A stretch of 64,000 bases of DNA from Flexivirga aerilata. Its GTDB lineage: Bacteria > Actinomycetota > Actinomycetes > Actinomycetales > Dermatophilaceae. Location of the stretch: positions 1,922,001 through 1,986,000 of the forward strand of contig NZ_JABENB010000001.1 of NCBI RefSeq assembly GCF_013002715.1. Direction: 5' to 3'. Each line of letters opens with the position of its first letter. The first letter of the stretch is position 1. Below the pieces are notes generated by a model, which saw only the letters and a program-made list of their open reading frames with translations, made no database searches and was not told the origin of the DNA. Positions 19,300 through 28,061 of this stretch are shown here, in pieces. The position numbers and the translations under genes were made by a program.

Positions 19300-19492
19300 T
19301 GTGGGAGTCTCCTTCGGTTGCCACCGGCCCGTCGCCGGCGGGGCTTCCGTCATGCAAGCACAGATCGCCGGATAGGTCGATACCCCCGCGGATGCGTGTT
19401 TACCTTCCCGTAGGTGGCGTGGGAGCGGGCTGGGAGTCGCCTGTGGAGATGGTGGCTTCGGGGCCGGAGTGCGGACTCGTCCGCGGCGCGTC
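19300..19492. other. Gene-free spacer
   Basis: Upstream region of the small MT0933-type gene, joining the phased repeat array. I see no supported gene in it. The promoter of the small gene should lie here, but no clear -35/-10 pair was found. Confidence 0.4.
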
Positions 19493-19642
19493 GACTTGTC
19501 ACGTGCGTGCCCGACTTGTCACGTTGACCGCGACTTGTCACGTCTTCTACCGACTTGTCACGTGCAGTAGCACGTGACAAGTCCATGTAGCACGTGACAA
19601 GTCCGCACTTTGCGTGACGAGTTGCCGAGAACGTGACAGTAC
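19493..19642. repeat. Phased array of eight 12-bp sites with ~20-bp period
   Basis: GACTTGTCACGT occurs at 19493, 19513, 19532 and 19552. Its reverse complement ACGTGACAAGTC occurs at 19572 and 19592, and two weaker copies in the same inverted orientation start at 19612 (GCGTGACGAGTT) and 19631 (ACGTGACAGTAC). Start-to-start spacing is 19-20 bp throughout, about two helical turns. The central pair makes a perfect 14-bp stem with loop AGTA (19552-19583). The region is intergenic, between a small gene and two tRNA genes. It looks like a multi-site protein-binding array; its function is unknown. Confidence 0.85.
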
Positions 19643-19657
19643 GGCGGAGCGACGATG

Positions 19658-19689
19658 CCGCCCGGGCGAGCGCCAGCGAGCCCGGGCGG
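19658..19689. repeat. GC-rich inverted repeat
   Basis: Arms CCGCCCGGGC (19658-19667) and GCCCGGGCGG (19680-19689) with a 12-nt loop, followed by GGAGGAGCGCAGC, a motif also present inside the ileS repeat element at 38319-38331. Probably a REP-like extragenic element. Confidence 0.6.
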
Positions 19690-19716
19690 AGGAGGAGCGC
19701 AGCCCAAAAGACATGT

Positions 19717-19765
19717 CGCTCAAATGAATTCGCCCGCGCGAAGCGCGGGCGAATTCATTTGAGCG
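19717..19765 (-). terminator. 23-bp-stem hairpin abutting tRNA-Gly
   Basis: Perfect 23-bp arms (CGCTCAAATGAATTCGCCCG + CGC and its complement) with a 3-nt loop GAA. The inner end of the right arm overlaps the discriminator and last acceptor bases of the tRNA-Gly gene. On the minus strand a TTTT run follows ~10 nt later. It is placed to end tRNA transcription. The overlap means that part of the acceptor strand can alternatively pair with the trailer. Confidence 0.7.
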
Positions 19766-19832
19766 GGCGACGAGAATCGAACTCGCGTAATCAGTTTGGA
19801 AGACTGAGGCTCTACCATTGAGCTACGCCCGC
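19762..19832 (-). tRNA. tRNA-Gly (anticodon TCC)
   Basis: Cloverleaf read on the minus strand: acceptor GCGGGCG / CGCCCGC, D arm GCTC...GAGC, anticodon stem TCAGT/ACTGA around CTTCCAA, T arm GCGAG-TTCGATT-CTCGT, discriminator T. No encoded CCA. Decodes GGA (and probably GGG). Confidence 0.97.
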
Positions 19833-19936
19833 GGGGTCTGCCGGGACCGCGATGTGCGGTGTGACGAACCGGGGCGTTAGCCTACTGCCCGCCATACCTC
19901 GTGCCAAAACCGGCCGGGCGTGTGGAACGTGTCGGG

Positions 19937-20010
19937 CGGGGTATGGCGCAGTTTGGTAGCGCGTCCGCTTTGGGAGCGGAAGGCCGCCGGTTCGAATCCG
20001 GCTACCCCGA
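19937..20010 (+). tRNA. tRNA-Pro (anticodon TGG)
   Basis: Acceptor CGGGGTA / TACCCCG with discriminator A, D arm GCGC...GCGC, anticodon stem TCCGC/GCGGA with loop TTTGGGA, T arm GCCGG-TTCGAAT-CCGGC. CCA is not encoded. Divergent from tRNA-Gly; 132 bp upstream of tig. Confidence 0.97.
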
Positions 20011-20142
20011 CAGCTAGCATGACTGGGAAGTGCGGTTGCGGACGTCCGCGTCATTGCCCTGCACGGAACCACTACCGAACCACCGAACCATTCGGTCCGC
20101 TGATCCCTCGGACCACACCACCACCCATTTGGAGTCCTTGCA

Positions 20143-21525
20143 GTGAAGAGTGCCGTCGAGAAGTTGGGTCCGACCCGGGTCAAGCTGACCGTCGAGGTCC
20201 CCTACGAGGAGCTGAAGCCGAGCGTCGACGAGGCGTACAAGACGATCGGTGCGCAGATCCAGGTGCCGGGTTTCCGCAAGGGCAAGGTGCCGGCGCGCAT
20301 CATCGACCAGCGGGTCGGGCGCGGCGCGGTGCTGCAGGAGGCGGTCAACGACGCGCTGCCGACCTTCTACGGTCAGGCACTGGCCGAGAACGACGTGCAC
20401 CCGATGGGTCAGCCGGAGCTGGAGGTCACCGACGTCCCGGCCGACGAGTCGCAGCCGCTGAAGTTCGACGTCGAGGTCGACACCGTGCCGGAGTTCGACC
20501 TGCCCGACTTCAAGGACATCACCGTCGAGGTCGACCCGTTGAAGGTCACCGACGAGGACACCGAGAAGGAGCTCGAGTCGCTGCGTGAGCGCTTCGGCAC
20601 CCTGGCCGGTGTCGAGCGCCCGGCCGCCGAGGGTGACTCGGTCACCATCGACCTGAAGGCGACTATCGGCGACGAGGACATCGACGACGTCACCGGCATC
20701 TCGTATGTCGTGGGCGCCGGCAACATGCTCGAGGGCATGGACGAGGCGATCACCGGCATGTCGGCCGGTGACACCAAGACCTTCAAGGCGCCGCTCGCCG
20801 GCGGTGAGCACGAGGGCGAGGACGCCGACGTGACCGTGACCGTGCAGTCGGTCAAGGAGCGTCAGCTGCCGGAGCTGGACGACGAGTTCGCCCAGATGGC
20901 CTCCCCGCACGACACGTTCGAGGAGCTGAAGGCCGACGTGGCGCAGCAGGCCGAGCGTGGCAAGCGCTTCGAGCAGGGTGTGCAGGCGCGCGACAAGGCG
21001 CTGGACCAGCTGCTGGAGACCTTGGACATCCCGTTGCCCGACAAGGTGATCGAGGCCGAGGTCAACCAGCACCTGGAGCAGGAGAACCGCCTGGACGACG
21101 ACGAGCACCGCGCGGAGGTCGACGAGCAGACCCGCAAGGCGCTGAAGACCCAGCTCATCCTCGACAAGCTGGTCGAGCGTGACGAGGTGCAGGTCTCCCA
21201 GGAGGAGCTGATCGAGTACCTCATCATGTCGGCGCAGCAGTATGGCATGGACCCCAACCAGTTCGCGCAGGCGCTGGACCAGCAGGGCCAGGTGCCGGCG
21301 ATCATGGGTGAGGTCGCCCGCCGCAAGGCGCTCGCCTCGATCCTGGACGAGATCAAGGTCGTCGACACCGACGGCAACGAGGTCGACCTGAGCGAACTCG
21401 ACGACGAAGACGAGCCTGCCGAGGCTGCTGAGGACGCCGACGGCCCCGATAGCTCTGTCGAGGCGGACGACGCTGAGGCCGACGACACCACGACGGACGA
21501 GGACAAGGCCGACGCGAAGGCCTGA
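20143..21525 (+). CDS. tig: Trigger factor (ribosome-associated chaperone, PPIase)
   Basis: 460 aa, GTG start with GGAG upstream. N-terminal ribosome-binding domain with the signature GFRKGKVPARII (about residues 43-54), a central FKBP-type PPIase domain (about 160-245) and a helical C-terminal domain. The tail is strongly acidic (DDEDEPAEAAEDADG...), as in other actinobacteria. It binds ribosomal protein uL23 at the exit tunnel and shields nascent chains. Followed by a terminator and the clp genes, the conserved tig-clpP-clpX order. Confidence 0.97.
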   Translation: MKSAVEKLGPTRVKLTVEVPYEELKPSVDEAYKTIGAQIQVPGFRKGKVPARIIDQRVGRGAVLQEAVNDALPTFYGQALAENDVHPMGQPELEVTDVPADESQPLKFDVEVDTVPEFDLPDFKDITVEVDPLKVTDEDTEKELESLRERFGTLAGVERPAAEGDSVTIDLKATIGDEDIDDVTGISYVVGAGNMLEGMDEAITGMSAGDTKTFKAPLAGGEHEGEDADVTVTVQSVKERQLPELDDEFAQMASPHDTFEELKADVAQQAERGKRFEQGVQARDKALDQLLETLDIPLPDKVIEAEVNQHLEQENRLDDDEHRAEVDEQTRKALKTQLILDKLVERDEVQVSQEELIEYLIMSAQQYGMDPNQFAQALDQQGQVPAIMGEVARRKALASILDEIKVVDTDGNEVDLSELDDEDEPAEAAEDADGPDSSVEADDAEADDTTTDEDKADAKA

Positions 21526-21563
21526 TCCACCCGTGTCGTATGACGCGGCACCCGGCTGACAGG

Positions 21564-21593
21564 GGCCCGGACGACCATGCGGTCGTCCGGGCC
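21564..21593 (+). terminator. Terminator after tig
   Basis: Perfect 13-bp stem GGCCCGGACGACC / GGTCGTCCGGGCC with loop ATGC, followed by TTTCC; 38 bp past the tig stop. Confidence 0.9.
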
Positions 21594-21749
21594 TTTCCGT
21601 CGCCTTTTCCGCCCGTGGCGAACATCGCCGAAGCCGGGGACGAAGACGTCAGTTCGTGGCGTTAGGGTCCAGTGAAGCCACGCAGCAGGAAGCTGCCAGC
21701 ACCACCAACAACGATGGAGACGCGTGTGAGCAACACATCGGAGGTGTCC

Positions 21750-22337
21750 ATGGCCACCGAACCGCAGGCCGGCCTGGACGACCAGATCTACAACCGCCTG
21801 CTCAAGGAACGAATCATCTTCCTGGGCTCCGACGTGCGCGACGACAACGCCAACGCGATCTGCGCGCAGCTGTTGCTGCTTGCCGCCGAGGACCCCGAGA
21901 AGGACATCTGGCTCTACATCAACAGCCCCGGCGGGTCGATCTCGGCCGGCATGGCGATCTTCGACACGATGAACTGGATCCCCAACGACGTCGCGACGGT
22001 CGCGATGGGTATGGCGGCCAGCATGGGCCAGTTCCTGCTGTCGGCCGGCACGCCCGGCAAGCGTTACGCCACCCCGCACGCCCGCGTCATGATGCACCAG
22101 CCGTCCGGCGGCATCGGCGGCACCGCCTCGGACATCAAGATCCAGGCCGAGCAGCTGGTCTTCATCAAGAAGCAGATGGCCGAGCTGATCGCCGAGCACA
22201 CCGGTCAGAGTGTCGAGCAGATCGAGCAGGACTCCGACCGCGACCGCTGGTTCTCCGCGCAGGAGGCCAAGGACTACGGCTTCGTCGACCACGTCTTCGA
22301 GCGGTCGACCGACGCACCCGGTGGGACCAACCGATGA
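21750..22337 (+). CDS. clpP1: ATP-dependent Clp protease proteolytic subunit ClpP1
   Basis: 195 aa from the ATG at 21750, which has CGGAGG at ideal spacing; the in-frame ATG at 21714 lacks a site. Catalytic Ser in GMAASMGQ (S91) and His in MMHQPSGG (H116), with [13 protein letters not shown] lining the core. In actinobacteria ClpP1 and ClpP2 form a mixed tetradecamer fed by ClpX or ClpC1. Directly followed by clpP2, whose possible ATGs begin at or just after its stop. Confidence 0.97.
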   Translation: MATEPQAGLDDQIYNRLLKERIIFLGSDVRDDNANAICAQLLLLAAEDPEKDIWLYINSPGGSISAGMAIFDTMNWIPNDVATVAMGMAASMGQFLLSAGTPGKRYATPHARVMMHQPSGGIGGTASDIKIQAEQLVFIKKQMAELIAEHTGQSVEQIEQDSDRDRWFSAQEAKDYGFVDHVFERSTDAPGGTNR

Positions 22338-22357
22338 CCGAAAACTTTGGAGCACAG

Positions 22358-23002
22358 ATGAATTCGCCGTATGCCGGGCTGCGCGCCCCGCAACCGAGCA
22401 GTCGCTACATCCTGCCGCAGTTCGAGGAGCGCACCTCCTACGGCATGAAGCGGTCCGACCCCTACAACAAGCTCTTCGAGGACCGCATCATCTTCCTCGG
22501 GGTGCAGGTCGACGACGCGTCCGCCGACGACGTCATCGCCCAGCTGATCGTGCTGGAGAGCCAGGACCCCGACCGGGACATCCTGATGTACATCAACTCC
22601 CCGGGCGGCTCGTTCACCGCGCTGACCGCGATCTACGACACGATGCAGTACATCCAGCCGGACGTGCAGACCTTCGTGGTCGGCCAGGCCGCGTCGGCCG
22701 CCGCGGTCCTGCTGGGCGCGGGCGCGCCGGGCAAGCGGTTCGCGCTGCCCAACGCGCGGATCCTGATCCACCAGCCCGCGATGGAGGGCACCGGCGGCAC
22801 CGCCTCCGACCTGGAGATCACCGCCAACGAGATCTTCCGGATGCGTGAGTGGCTGGAGCAGACGATGGCCAAGCACACCGGACGCAGCGCCGACGAGGTG
22901 AAGAAGGACATCGAGCGCGACAAGATCCTCACCGCCGAGGAGGCCAAGGAGTACGGACTGATCGACCAGGTGCTGACCAGCCGTAAGGCGTCCGCCCAGT
23001 AG
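22358..23002 (+). CDS. clpP2: ATP-dependent Clp protease proteolytic subunit ClpP2
   Basis: 214 aa from the ATG at 22358, chosen because GGAG lies 5 nt upstream and the N-terminus MNSPY...RYILPQFEERTS matches mycobacterial ClpP2. An ATG at 22334 overlapping the clpP1 stop is the alternative. Catalytic Ser in GQAASAAA (about S113), His in LIHQPAM (about H138). Partner of ClpP1 in the hetero-oligomeric protease. Confidence 0.96.
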   Translation: MNSPYAGLRAPQPSSRYILPQFEERTSYGMKRSDPYNKLFEDRIIFLGVQVDDASADDVIAQLIVLESQDPDRDILMYINSPGGSFTALTAIYDTMQYIQPDVQTFVVGQAASAAAVLLGAGAPGKRFALPNARILIHQPAMEGTGGTASDLEITANEIFRMREWLEQTMAKHTGRSADEVKKDIERDKILTAEEAKEYGLIDQVLTSRKASAQ

Positions 23003-23024
23003 GGCACGCATGCGATCCCACGTC

Positions 23025-23064
23025 CGGGCCGGTATGACGGGAAACCCCCCGCCATACCGGCCCG
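23025..23064 (+). terminator. Hairpin after clpP2
   Basis: 12-bp stem CGGGCCGGTATG / CATACCGGCCCG with partial pairing inside the 16-nt loop. It lies in the 230-bp gap between clpP2 and clpX, which suggests that clpX also has its own promoter. Nothing else was recognised in that gap. Confidence 0.7.
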
Positions 23065-23232
23065 CACGTGTGTGTCGCCGGCGATCAGGACGCCGTGTGG
23101 ACGCCGGGTTGCGCTGTCAGCGGACAGGCGTGACTTCGCGGCCGACACCGCGATTCAATGGGGGCCCGTACGGTGCCGGCGAGGTAGCGTCGATCAGGCC
23201 AGCGCAGTGAAGTCGTAGGACATGGAGGGCAC

Positions 23233-24522
23233 GTGGCACGCATCGGAGAAGGCGGAGACCTGCTGAAGTGCTCCTTCTGTGGGAAGAGTCAGAAGCAGGT
23301 CAAGAAGCTCATCGCAGGCCCCGGCGTCTACATCTGCGACGAGTGCATCGACCTCTGCAATGAGATCATCGAGGAGGAGCTGGCCGAGACCTCCGAGCTG
23401 GGGCTGGAGCAGCTGCCGAAGCCGCGGGAGATCTTCGACTTCCTCGAGCAGTACGTCATCGGTCAGGAGACCGCCAAGCGTGCGCTGTCGGTGGCCGTCT
23501 ACAACCACTACAAGCGCATCCAGGCCGCCGAGCAGCCCGCACCGGGCAAGAAGGACGCCGCGGCCGTCGAGATCGCCAAGTCCAACATCCTGCTGATCGG
23601 CCCGACCGGCTGCGGCAAGACCTACCTGGCGCAGACGCTGGCCCGCATGCTCAACGTGCCGTTCGCGATCGCCGACGCGACCGCGCTCACCGAGGCCGGC
23701 TACGTCGGTGAGGACGTCGAGAACATCCTGCTGAAGCTGATCCAGGCCGCCGACTTCGACGTGAAGAAGGCCGAGACCGGCATCATCTACATCGACGAGA
23801 TCGACAAGGTCGCCCGCAAGAGCGAGAACCCGTCGATCACCCGCGACGTGTCCGGTGAGGGCGTGCAGCAGGCGCTGCTGAAGATCCTCGAGGGCACCAC
23901 CGCGAGCGTGCCGCCGCAGGGTGGCCGCAAGCACCCGCACCAGGAGTTCATCCAGATCGACACCACCAACGTGCTGTTCATCGTGGGTGGGGCGTTCGCC
24001 GGGCTGGAGAAGATCATCGAGGGCCGCACCGGCCGTCAGGGCCTCGGCTTCGGCTCGGAGCTGCGCACCGCCAAGGACCCGATGACGAGCTTCTCCGACG
24101 TGCTGCCGGAGGACCTGATGAAGTTCGGGCTGATCCCGGAGTTCATCGGCCGCCTGCCGGTCATCACCACCGTCGAGCCGCTCGACCGCGAGGGCCTGGT
24201 CTCGATCCTCACCGAGCCGCGCAACGCGCTGATCAAGCAGTACGAGCGGATGTTCGAGATCGACAACGTCGAACTCGAGTTCACCACCGACGCGATCGAG
24301 GCCGTCGCCGAGCAGGCGATGCTGCGCGGCACCGGCGCCCGCGGGCTGCGCGCGATCCTGGAGGAAGTGCTGCTGCCGGTGATGTTCGACGTGCCGAGCG
24401 ACGACGACATCGCCCGGGTCGTGGTGACCCGCGAGGTCGTGCTCGACAACGTCAACCCGACCATCGTGCGGCGCGACCCGCAGCCGGCCCGCAAGCGCGC
24501 CGCGCGCAAGGAGTCCGCCTGA
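23233..24522 (+). CDS. clpX: ATP-dependent Clp protease ATP-binding subunit ClpX
   Basis: 429 aa, GTG start with GGAGGG. N-terminal zinc-binding domain with Cys13, Cys16, Cys35 and Cys38; Walker A GPTGCGKT (123-130); Walker [19 protein letters not shown] pore-loop region; C-terminal small domain with sensor-2 [10 protein letters not shown]. An AAA+ unfoldase that recognises tagged substrates and threads them into ClpP1P2. Convergent with the next gene. Confidence 0.98.
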   Translation: MARIGEGGDLLKCSFCGKSQKQVKKLIAGPGVYICDECIDLCNEIIEEELAETSELGLEQLPKPREIFDFLEQYVIGQETAKRALSVAVYNHYKRIQAAEQPAPGKKDAAAVEIAKSNILLIGPTGCGKTYLAQTLARMLNVPFAIADATALTEAGYVGEDVENILLKLIQAADFDVKKAETGIIYIDEIDKVARKSENPSITRDVSGEGVQQALLKILEGTTASVPPQGGRKHPHQEFIQIDTTNVLFIVGGAFAGLEKIIEGRTGRQGLGFGSELRTAKDPMTSFSDVLPEDLMKFGLIPEFIGRLPVITTVEPLDREGLVSILTEPRNALIKQYERMFEIDNVELEFTTDAIEAVAEQAMLRGTGARGLRAILEEVLLPVMFDVPSDDDIARVVVTREVVLDNVNPTIVRRDPQPARKRAARKESA

Positions 24523-24535
24523 CGCCTACGGGTGC

Positions 24536-25066
24536 TCATCGGCCGGCGCGACGGGCGAGGGCCACCCCCGTGGCCGCGAGTGCGAGCAGCGCGAGTGTTG
24601 CGGCATACGGCAGGAGCGGGCCGGTGAGCGGTGACGCCGTGCGGCCGACGACCGCGACGAGTGCGGTGGCCGCCGCGACCACCCCGACCCGCCGCAGCCA
24701 GGTGAGCAGCTGCTTGCGCGGGATGGCCGCCGCGTCCGGCGCCGACGACAGCAGCGCAACCGACGCGAACGCGACCAACAGCAACCACGCCGCGAGCAGT
24801 GACCACCACGTGTCGGTCGGCGGCCGGCTCGAAATCCATTGCCAGACAAGGGCAATCAGCAGCAGCGCGCCGCTGAGTCCGTCGCTGTCGCCCGCAACCG
24901 CGAGGGTCGCCAGCGCCACCATCAGCAGACCCAGGCGGCCGATGCGGTCGCGGTCGGCGGAGTGCAGCACCGGCGTCCGGTGCGCTGTGGTGATGACGGT
25001 GAGCGCGATCAAGCCGGCGACCGTCGCGGCGGCGACCAGCCACCCCCGCCCGCGGGCCCCTGTCAC
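24536..25066 (-). CDS. Hypothetical membrane protein
   Basis: 176 aa, GTG start. About five hydrophobic segments (residues 8-28, 45-60, 63-78, 88-106 and 123-172), little polar sequence and a short basic C-terminus. No family recognised. It lies downstream of valS on the same strand, 131 bp away, and its stop is 13 bp from that of clpX. Possibly a small integral membrane protein of unknown function; coding is supported by codon bias and a hydrophobicity pattern that antisense frames lack. Confidence 0.7.
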   Translation of the reverse strand: MTGARGRGWLVAAATVAGLIALTVITTAHRTPVLHSADRDRIGRLGLLMVALATLAVAGDSDGLSGALLLIALVWQWISSRPPTDTWWSLLAAWLLLVAFASVALLSSAPDAAAIPRKQLLTWLRRVGVVAAATALVAVVGRTASPLTGPLLPYAATLALLALAATGVALARRAGR

Positions 25067-25139
25067 GCCCGCCAGGCTAGATCGCCGGCTCGACCCGCGG
25101 TCGCCGGGCGCCCGCTTTCGTTATCGAACGTATGCCTGC

Positions 25140-25161
25140 GGTCGATCGGCACCGATCGACC
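25140..25161 (-). terminator. Hairpin downstream of valS
   Basis: Perfect 10-bp arms GGTCGATCGG / CCGATCGACC around CA, 36 bp past the valS stop. No T-tract. Confidence 0.5.
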
Positions 25162-25197
25162 ACCGATCAGCACCGGTCGGCGTTGCTCGGTGGCCCG

Positions 25198-27837
25198 TCA
25201 GTTCTTGGGCGGCGGCGGCACCAGCTCGACGTCGCGCACCTCGAGACGCTCGGCGTCGTCATACCCGAGATCGCCGGTGACCTTGCCCGCGGCGCGCAGG
25301 TCGCGCTCGGACCGGCGCACCAGCTCCTGCAGGTCGGCCGGTGCCGCGAGGGTGGCGGCGGTGACCTCGGCGCGCATGCCGAGCTTGGCGTCCGACTTGG
25401 CCTTGCGCAGGCCGGCGAGCGCCTCGCCCACCGCGTGCAGCGCGGCCGGCTCGCCGCTGTCCGGGCCGGTCTCCTCGACCGTCGGCCAGCTGCTGCGATG
25501 CACCGAACCCTCCTGCCACCACGACCACACTTCCTCGGTCGAGTAGGGCAGGAACGGTGCGAACAAACGCAATTGGACGTTCAGCGCGATGCGCAACGCG
25601 GCGCGGGCGCTGGCGGCCGCGGCCTCACCCTGACCGCCATACGCGCGGTCCTTGACCAGCTCGATGTAGTCGTCGCAGAAGGTCCAGAAGAACGCCTCGG
25701 TCAGCTCCAGGCTGCGGGTGTAGTCCCACGCCTCGAAGTGCTTGGTCGCCTGCTCGACCACCGTGCGCAGGCCGGCCAGCATCGCCAGGTCGAGCGGCTC
25801 GGTGACGGCGGCCTCCAGGTCCCCGTCGACCTCACCCATGCCGAGCGCGAACTTGCTCGCGTTCAGCAGCTTCATCGCGAGGCGTCGGCCGACCTTCATC
25901 TGGCTCTCGTCGTACGCCGCATCGGCGCCCAGCCGGCCGGACGCCGCCCAGTAGCGGACGGCATCGGCGCTGTGCTTCTTCAGCACGTCCTCCGGGGTGA
26001 CCGCGTTGCCCTTCGACTTGGACATCTTCTTGCGGTCCGGGTCGAGGATCCAGCCGTTGATCGAGGCGTTCTTCCACGGCACGGTGTCGTTCTCGAAGTG
26101 GGCGCGCACGACCGTCGAGAAGAGCCAGGTGCGGATGATGTCGTGGCCCTGGCTGCGCACGTCCATGGGGAAGAGCTTGGCGAAGAGCTCGGCGTCGTTG
26201 CGGCCGCCGGCGTTGCTCGCGACTGGCCAGCCGGTGGCGATCTGCGGGCTCAGCGACGACGTCGCCCAAGTGTCCATGATGTCCGGGTCGGCGGTGAATC
26301 CGCCTGGCACGTCACGCTGTTCGGCGATGTAGCCGGGCGGCACGTCGGTCGCCGGGTCGACCGGAAGTGACTCGGGAGCGGCGAGGATCGGGTGCTCGTG
26401 GTCGGCCTCCCCGTCGGCGTCGAGCGGATACCAGACCGGGAACGGCACCCCGAAGAAACGCTGGCGGCTGATCAGCCAGTCGCCGTTGAGGCCGTCGACC
26501 CAGTTGGTGTAGCGGCTGCGCATGAACCCTGGGTGGAAGTCGACCTGCTCGCCGCGGGCAACGAGCTCCGTGCGCAGGTCGGCGTTGCGGCCGCCGTTGG
26601 TGATGTACCACTGGCGGCTGGTGACGATCTCCAGCGGCTTGTCGCCCTTCTCGAAGAAGTTGGCCTTGCGCTGGGTCGGCTTGGGCTCGCCGTCGAGGTC
26701 GCCGGACTCGCGCAGCGCGTCCACCACGGCGGTGCGGGCCGAGTGCACAGTCTTGCCCGCGAGACTCTCGGCATACAGACCGGCGCCGGGACCGCCGGCG
26801 ATCCAGTCGGGGGTCTCGGCCTGCAGGCGGCCGACGCGGGTGATGATCGAGCGGGTCGGCAGCTGCAGCTCGCGCCACCACATGACGTCGGTGAGGTCAC
26901 CGAAGGTGCAGCACATCGCGATGCCGGCGCCCTTGTCGGGCTCGGCTGCGGGGTGTGCCAGCACGGGCACCTCGACGCCGAAAAGCGGTGAGGTGACGGT
27001 GGATCCGAAGAGCGGCTGGTAGCGCTCGTCGTCCGGATGAGCGATCAGCGCCACGCAGGCAGGGATGAGCTCGGGGCGGGTGGTCTCGATGTAGATCGGC
27101 TCGTCACCGTGGTGGAACGCCACCCGGTGAAAGGCGCCCGGGTAGTCGCGAGCCTCCAATTCGGCTTGTGCGACTGCGGATTGGAAGGTCACGTCCCACA
27201 GCCCCGGCGCCTCGGCCTGGTAGGCCTCGCCGCGCTCGACGTTGTGCAGGAACGCCTCCTGCGCGACCGCGCGGGAGCGGTCGTCGATCGTGCGGTAGGT
27301 CTGCGCCCAGTCGCAGGAGACGCCGAGCCGCTCGAAGAGCGACTCGAAGGCCACCTCGTCCTTCTCGGTGAGCTCCTCGCACAGCGCGATGAAGTTGGCG
27401 CGGCTGACCGGCACCTGGTCGGCCGCCTTCACCGACTTGCCCTCCGCACCCTGCAACGGCGGGGTGAAGTCGGGGTCGTAGGCCGCGCCGTGGTCGCCGC
27501 GCACGCCGTAGTAGTTCTGCACGCGACGCTCGGTCGGCAGGCCGTTGTCGTCCCAGCCGATCGGGAAGAACACCTCCTTGCCGCGCATCCGCTGGTAGCG
27601 GCCCATGCAGTCGGTGTGGGTGTAGGCGAAGACGTGCCCCACGTGCAGGCTGCCGCTCGCGGTCGGCGGGGGAGTGTCGATCGAGAAGACCTGATCGCGC
27701 GGCAGCTCGAGCGCACGGTCCCGGTCGAAGCTGTAGGTGCCCTGCTCCCGCCATACGGCAGCCCACTTGTCCTCCAAGCCGTCGACGGTGGGCTTGTCGG
27801 GGACCTGGGCGGTGCGCGGGTGGGCGGAGTCACTCAT
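25198..27837 (-). CDS. valS: Valyl-tRNA synthetase
   Basis: 879 aa from the ATG at 27837. Class I synthetase: HIGH-type motif GSLHVGHVFAY (about residues 55-65), zinc-free CP1 editing insertion in the middle, KMSKSKGN (about 600), and an anticodon-binding helical domain. The actinobacterial form lacks the long C-terminal coiled coil and ends PPPPKN, as here. It charges tRNA-Val and edits Thr-tRNA-Val. Longer upstream frames run into the antisense of the aminotransferase and are not real. Confidence 0.97.
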   Translation of the reverse strand: MSDSAHPRTAQVPDKPTVDGLEDKWAAVWREQGTYSFDRDRALELPRDQVFSIDTPPPTASGSLHVGHVFAYTHTDCMGRYQRMRGKEVFFPIGWDDNGLPTERRVQNYYGVRGDHGAAYDPDFTPPLQGAEGKSVKAADQVPVSRANFIALCEELTEKDEVAFESLFERLGVSCDWAQTYRTIDDRSRAVAQEAFLHNVERGEAYQAEAPGLWDVTFQSAVAQAELEARDYPGAFHRVAFHHGDEPIYIETTRPELIPACVALIAHPDDERYQPLFGSTVTSPLFGVEVPVLAHPAAEPDKGAGIAMCCTFGDLTDVMWWRELQLPTRSIITRVGRLQAETPDWIAGGPGAGLYAESLAGKTVHSARTAVVDALRESGDLDGEPKPTQRKANFFEKGDKPLEIVTSRQWYITNGGRNADLRTELVARGEQVDFHPGFMRSRYTNWVDGLNGDWLISRQRFFGVPFPVWYPLDADGEADHEHPILAAPESLPVDPATDVPPGYIAEQRDVPGGFTADPDIMDTWATSSLSPQIATGWPVASNAGGRNDAELFAKLFPMDVRSQGHDIIRTWLFSTVVRAHFENDTVPWKNASINGWILDPDRKKMSKSKGNAVTPEDVLKKHSADAVRYWAASGRLGADAAYDESQMKVGRRLAMKLLNASKFALGMGEVDGDLEAAVTEPLDLAMLAGLRTVVEQATKHFEAWDYTRSLELTEAFFWTFCDDYIELVKDRAYGGQGEAAAASARAALRIALNVQLRLFAPFLPYSTEEVWSWWQEGSVHRSSWPTVEETGPDSGEPAALHAVGEALAGLRKAKSDAKLGMRAEVTAATLAAPADLQELVRRSERDLRAAGKVTGDLGYDDAERLEVRDVELVPPPPKN

Positions 27838-27997
27838 GCGACACATGATCCCATCCGGGGGCGGCCCGAATCGAATCGGTTGGTGCGGCAGGCTTGGCCG
27901 CATGGCCGACCGTATGGCGAGCGCCGCGCTCGACGCCCACGTCACCGCGTTCAACGCGCTGGTTGCCTCCGGTCCCGATCGGACCTGCCCCGCCCGC

Positions 27998-28052
27998 GAG
28001 GTAGTACTCGTTGTCGTTATTCGCGCGCTATGGCGACAACGACTGCTACCTC
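27998..28052 (-). terminator. Hairpin between the aminotransferase gene and valS
   Basis: 19-nt arms (GAGGTAGTACTCGTTGTCG and its near complement, 17 of 19 pairing) around a 17-nt loop, starting 9 bp after the aminotransferase stop. The rest of the 224-bp gap holds no supported gene. Confidence 0.7.
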
Positions 28053-28061
28053 GGCGAGCGG

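Noticed and set aside
19493..19642. 12-bp array considered as CRISPR or a DnaA-box origin
   Set aside because: Spacers of ~8 nt are far too short and orientation flips; the motif is not the actinobacterial DnaA box TTGTCCACA and no dnaA/dnaN genes are near.
19762..20010. tRNA pair considered as an integrated-element attachment site
   Set aside because: No integrase gene, no duplicated tRNA 3' end and no foreign gene block nearby; the hairpin at tRNA-Gly is explained as a terminator.
27902..28060. Small plus-strand frame between valS and the aminotransferase gene (MADRMASAALDAHV...)
   Set aside because: Runs through the terminator hairpin, has no convincing ribosome site and no recognised family.
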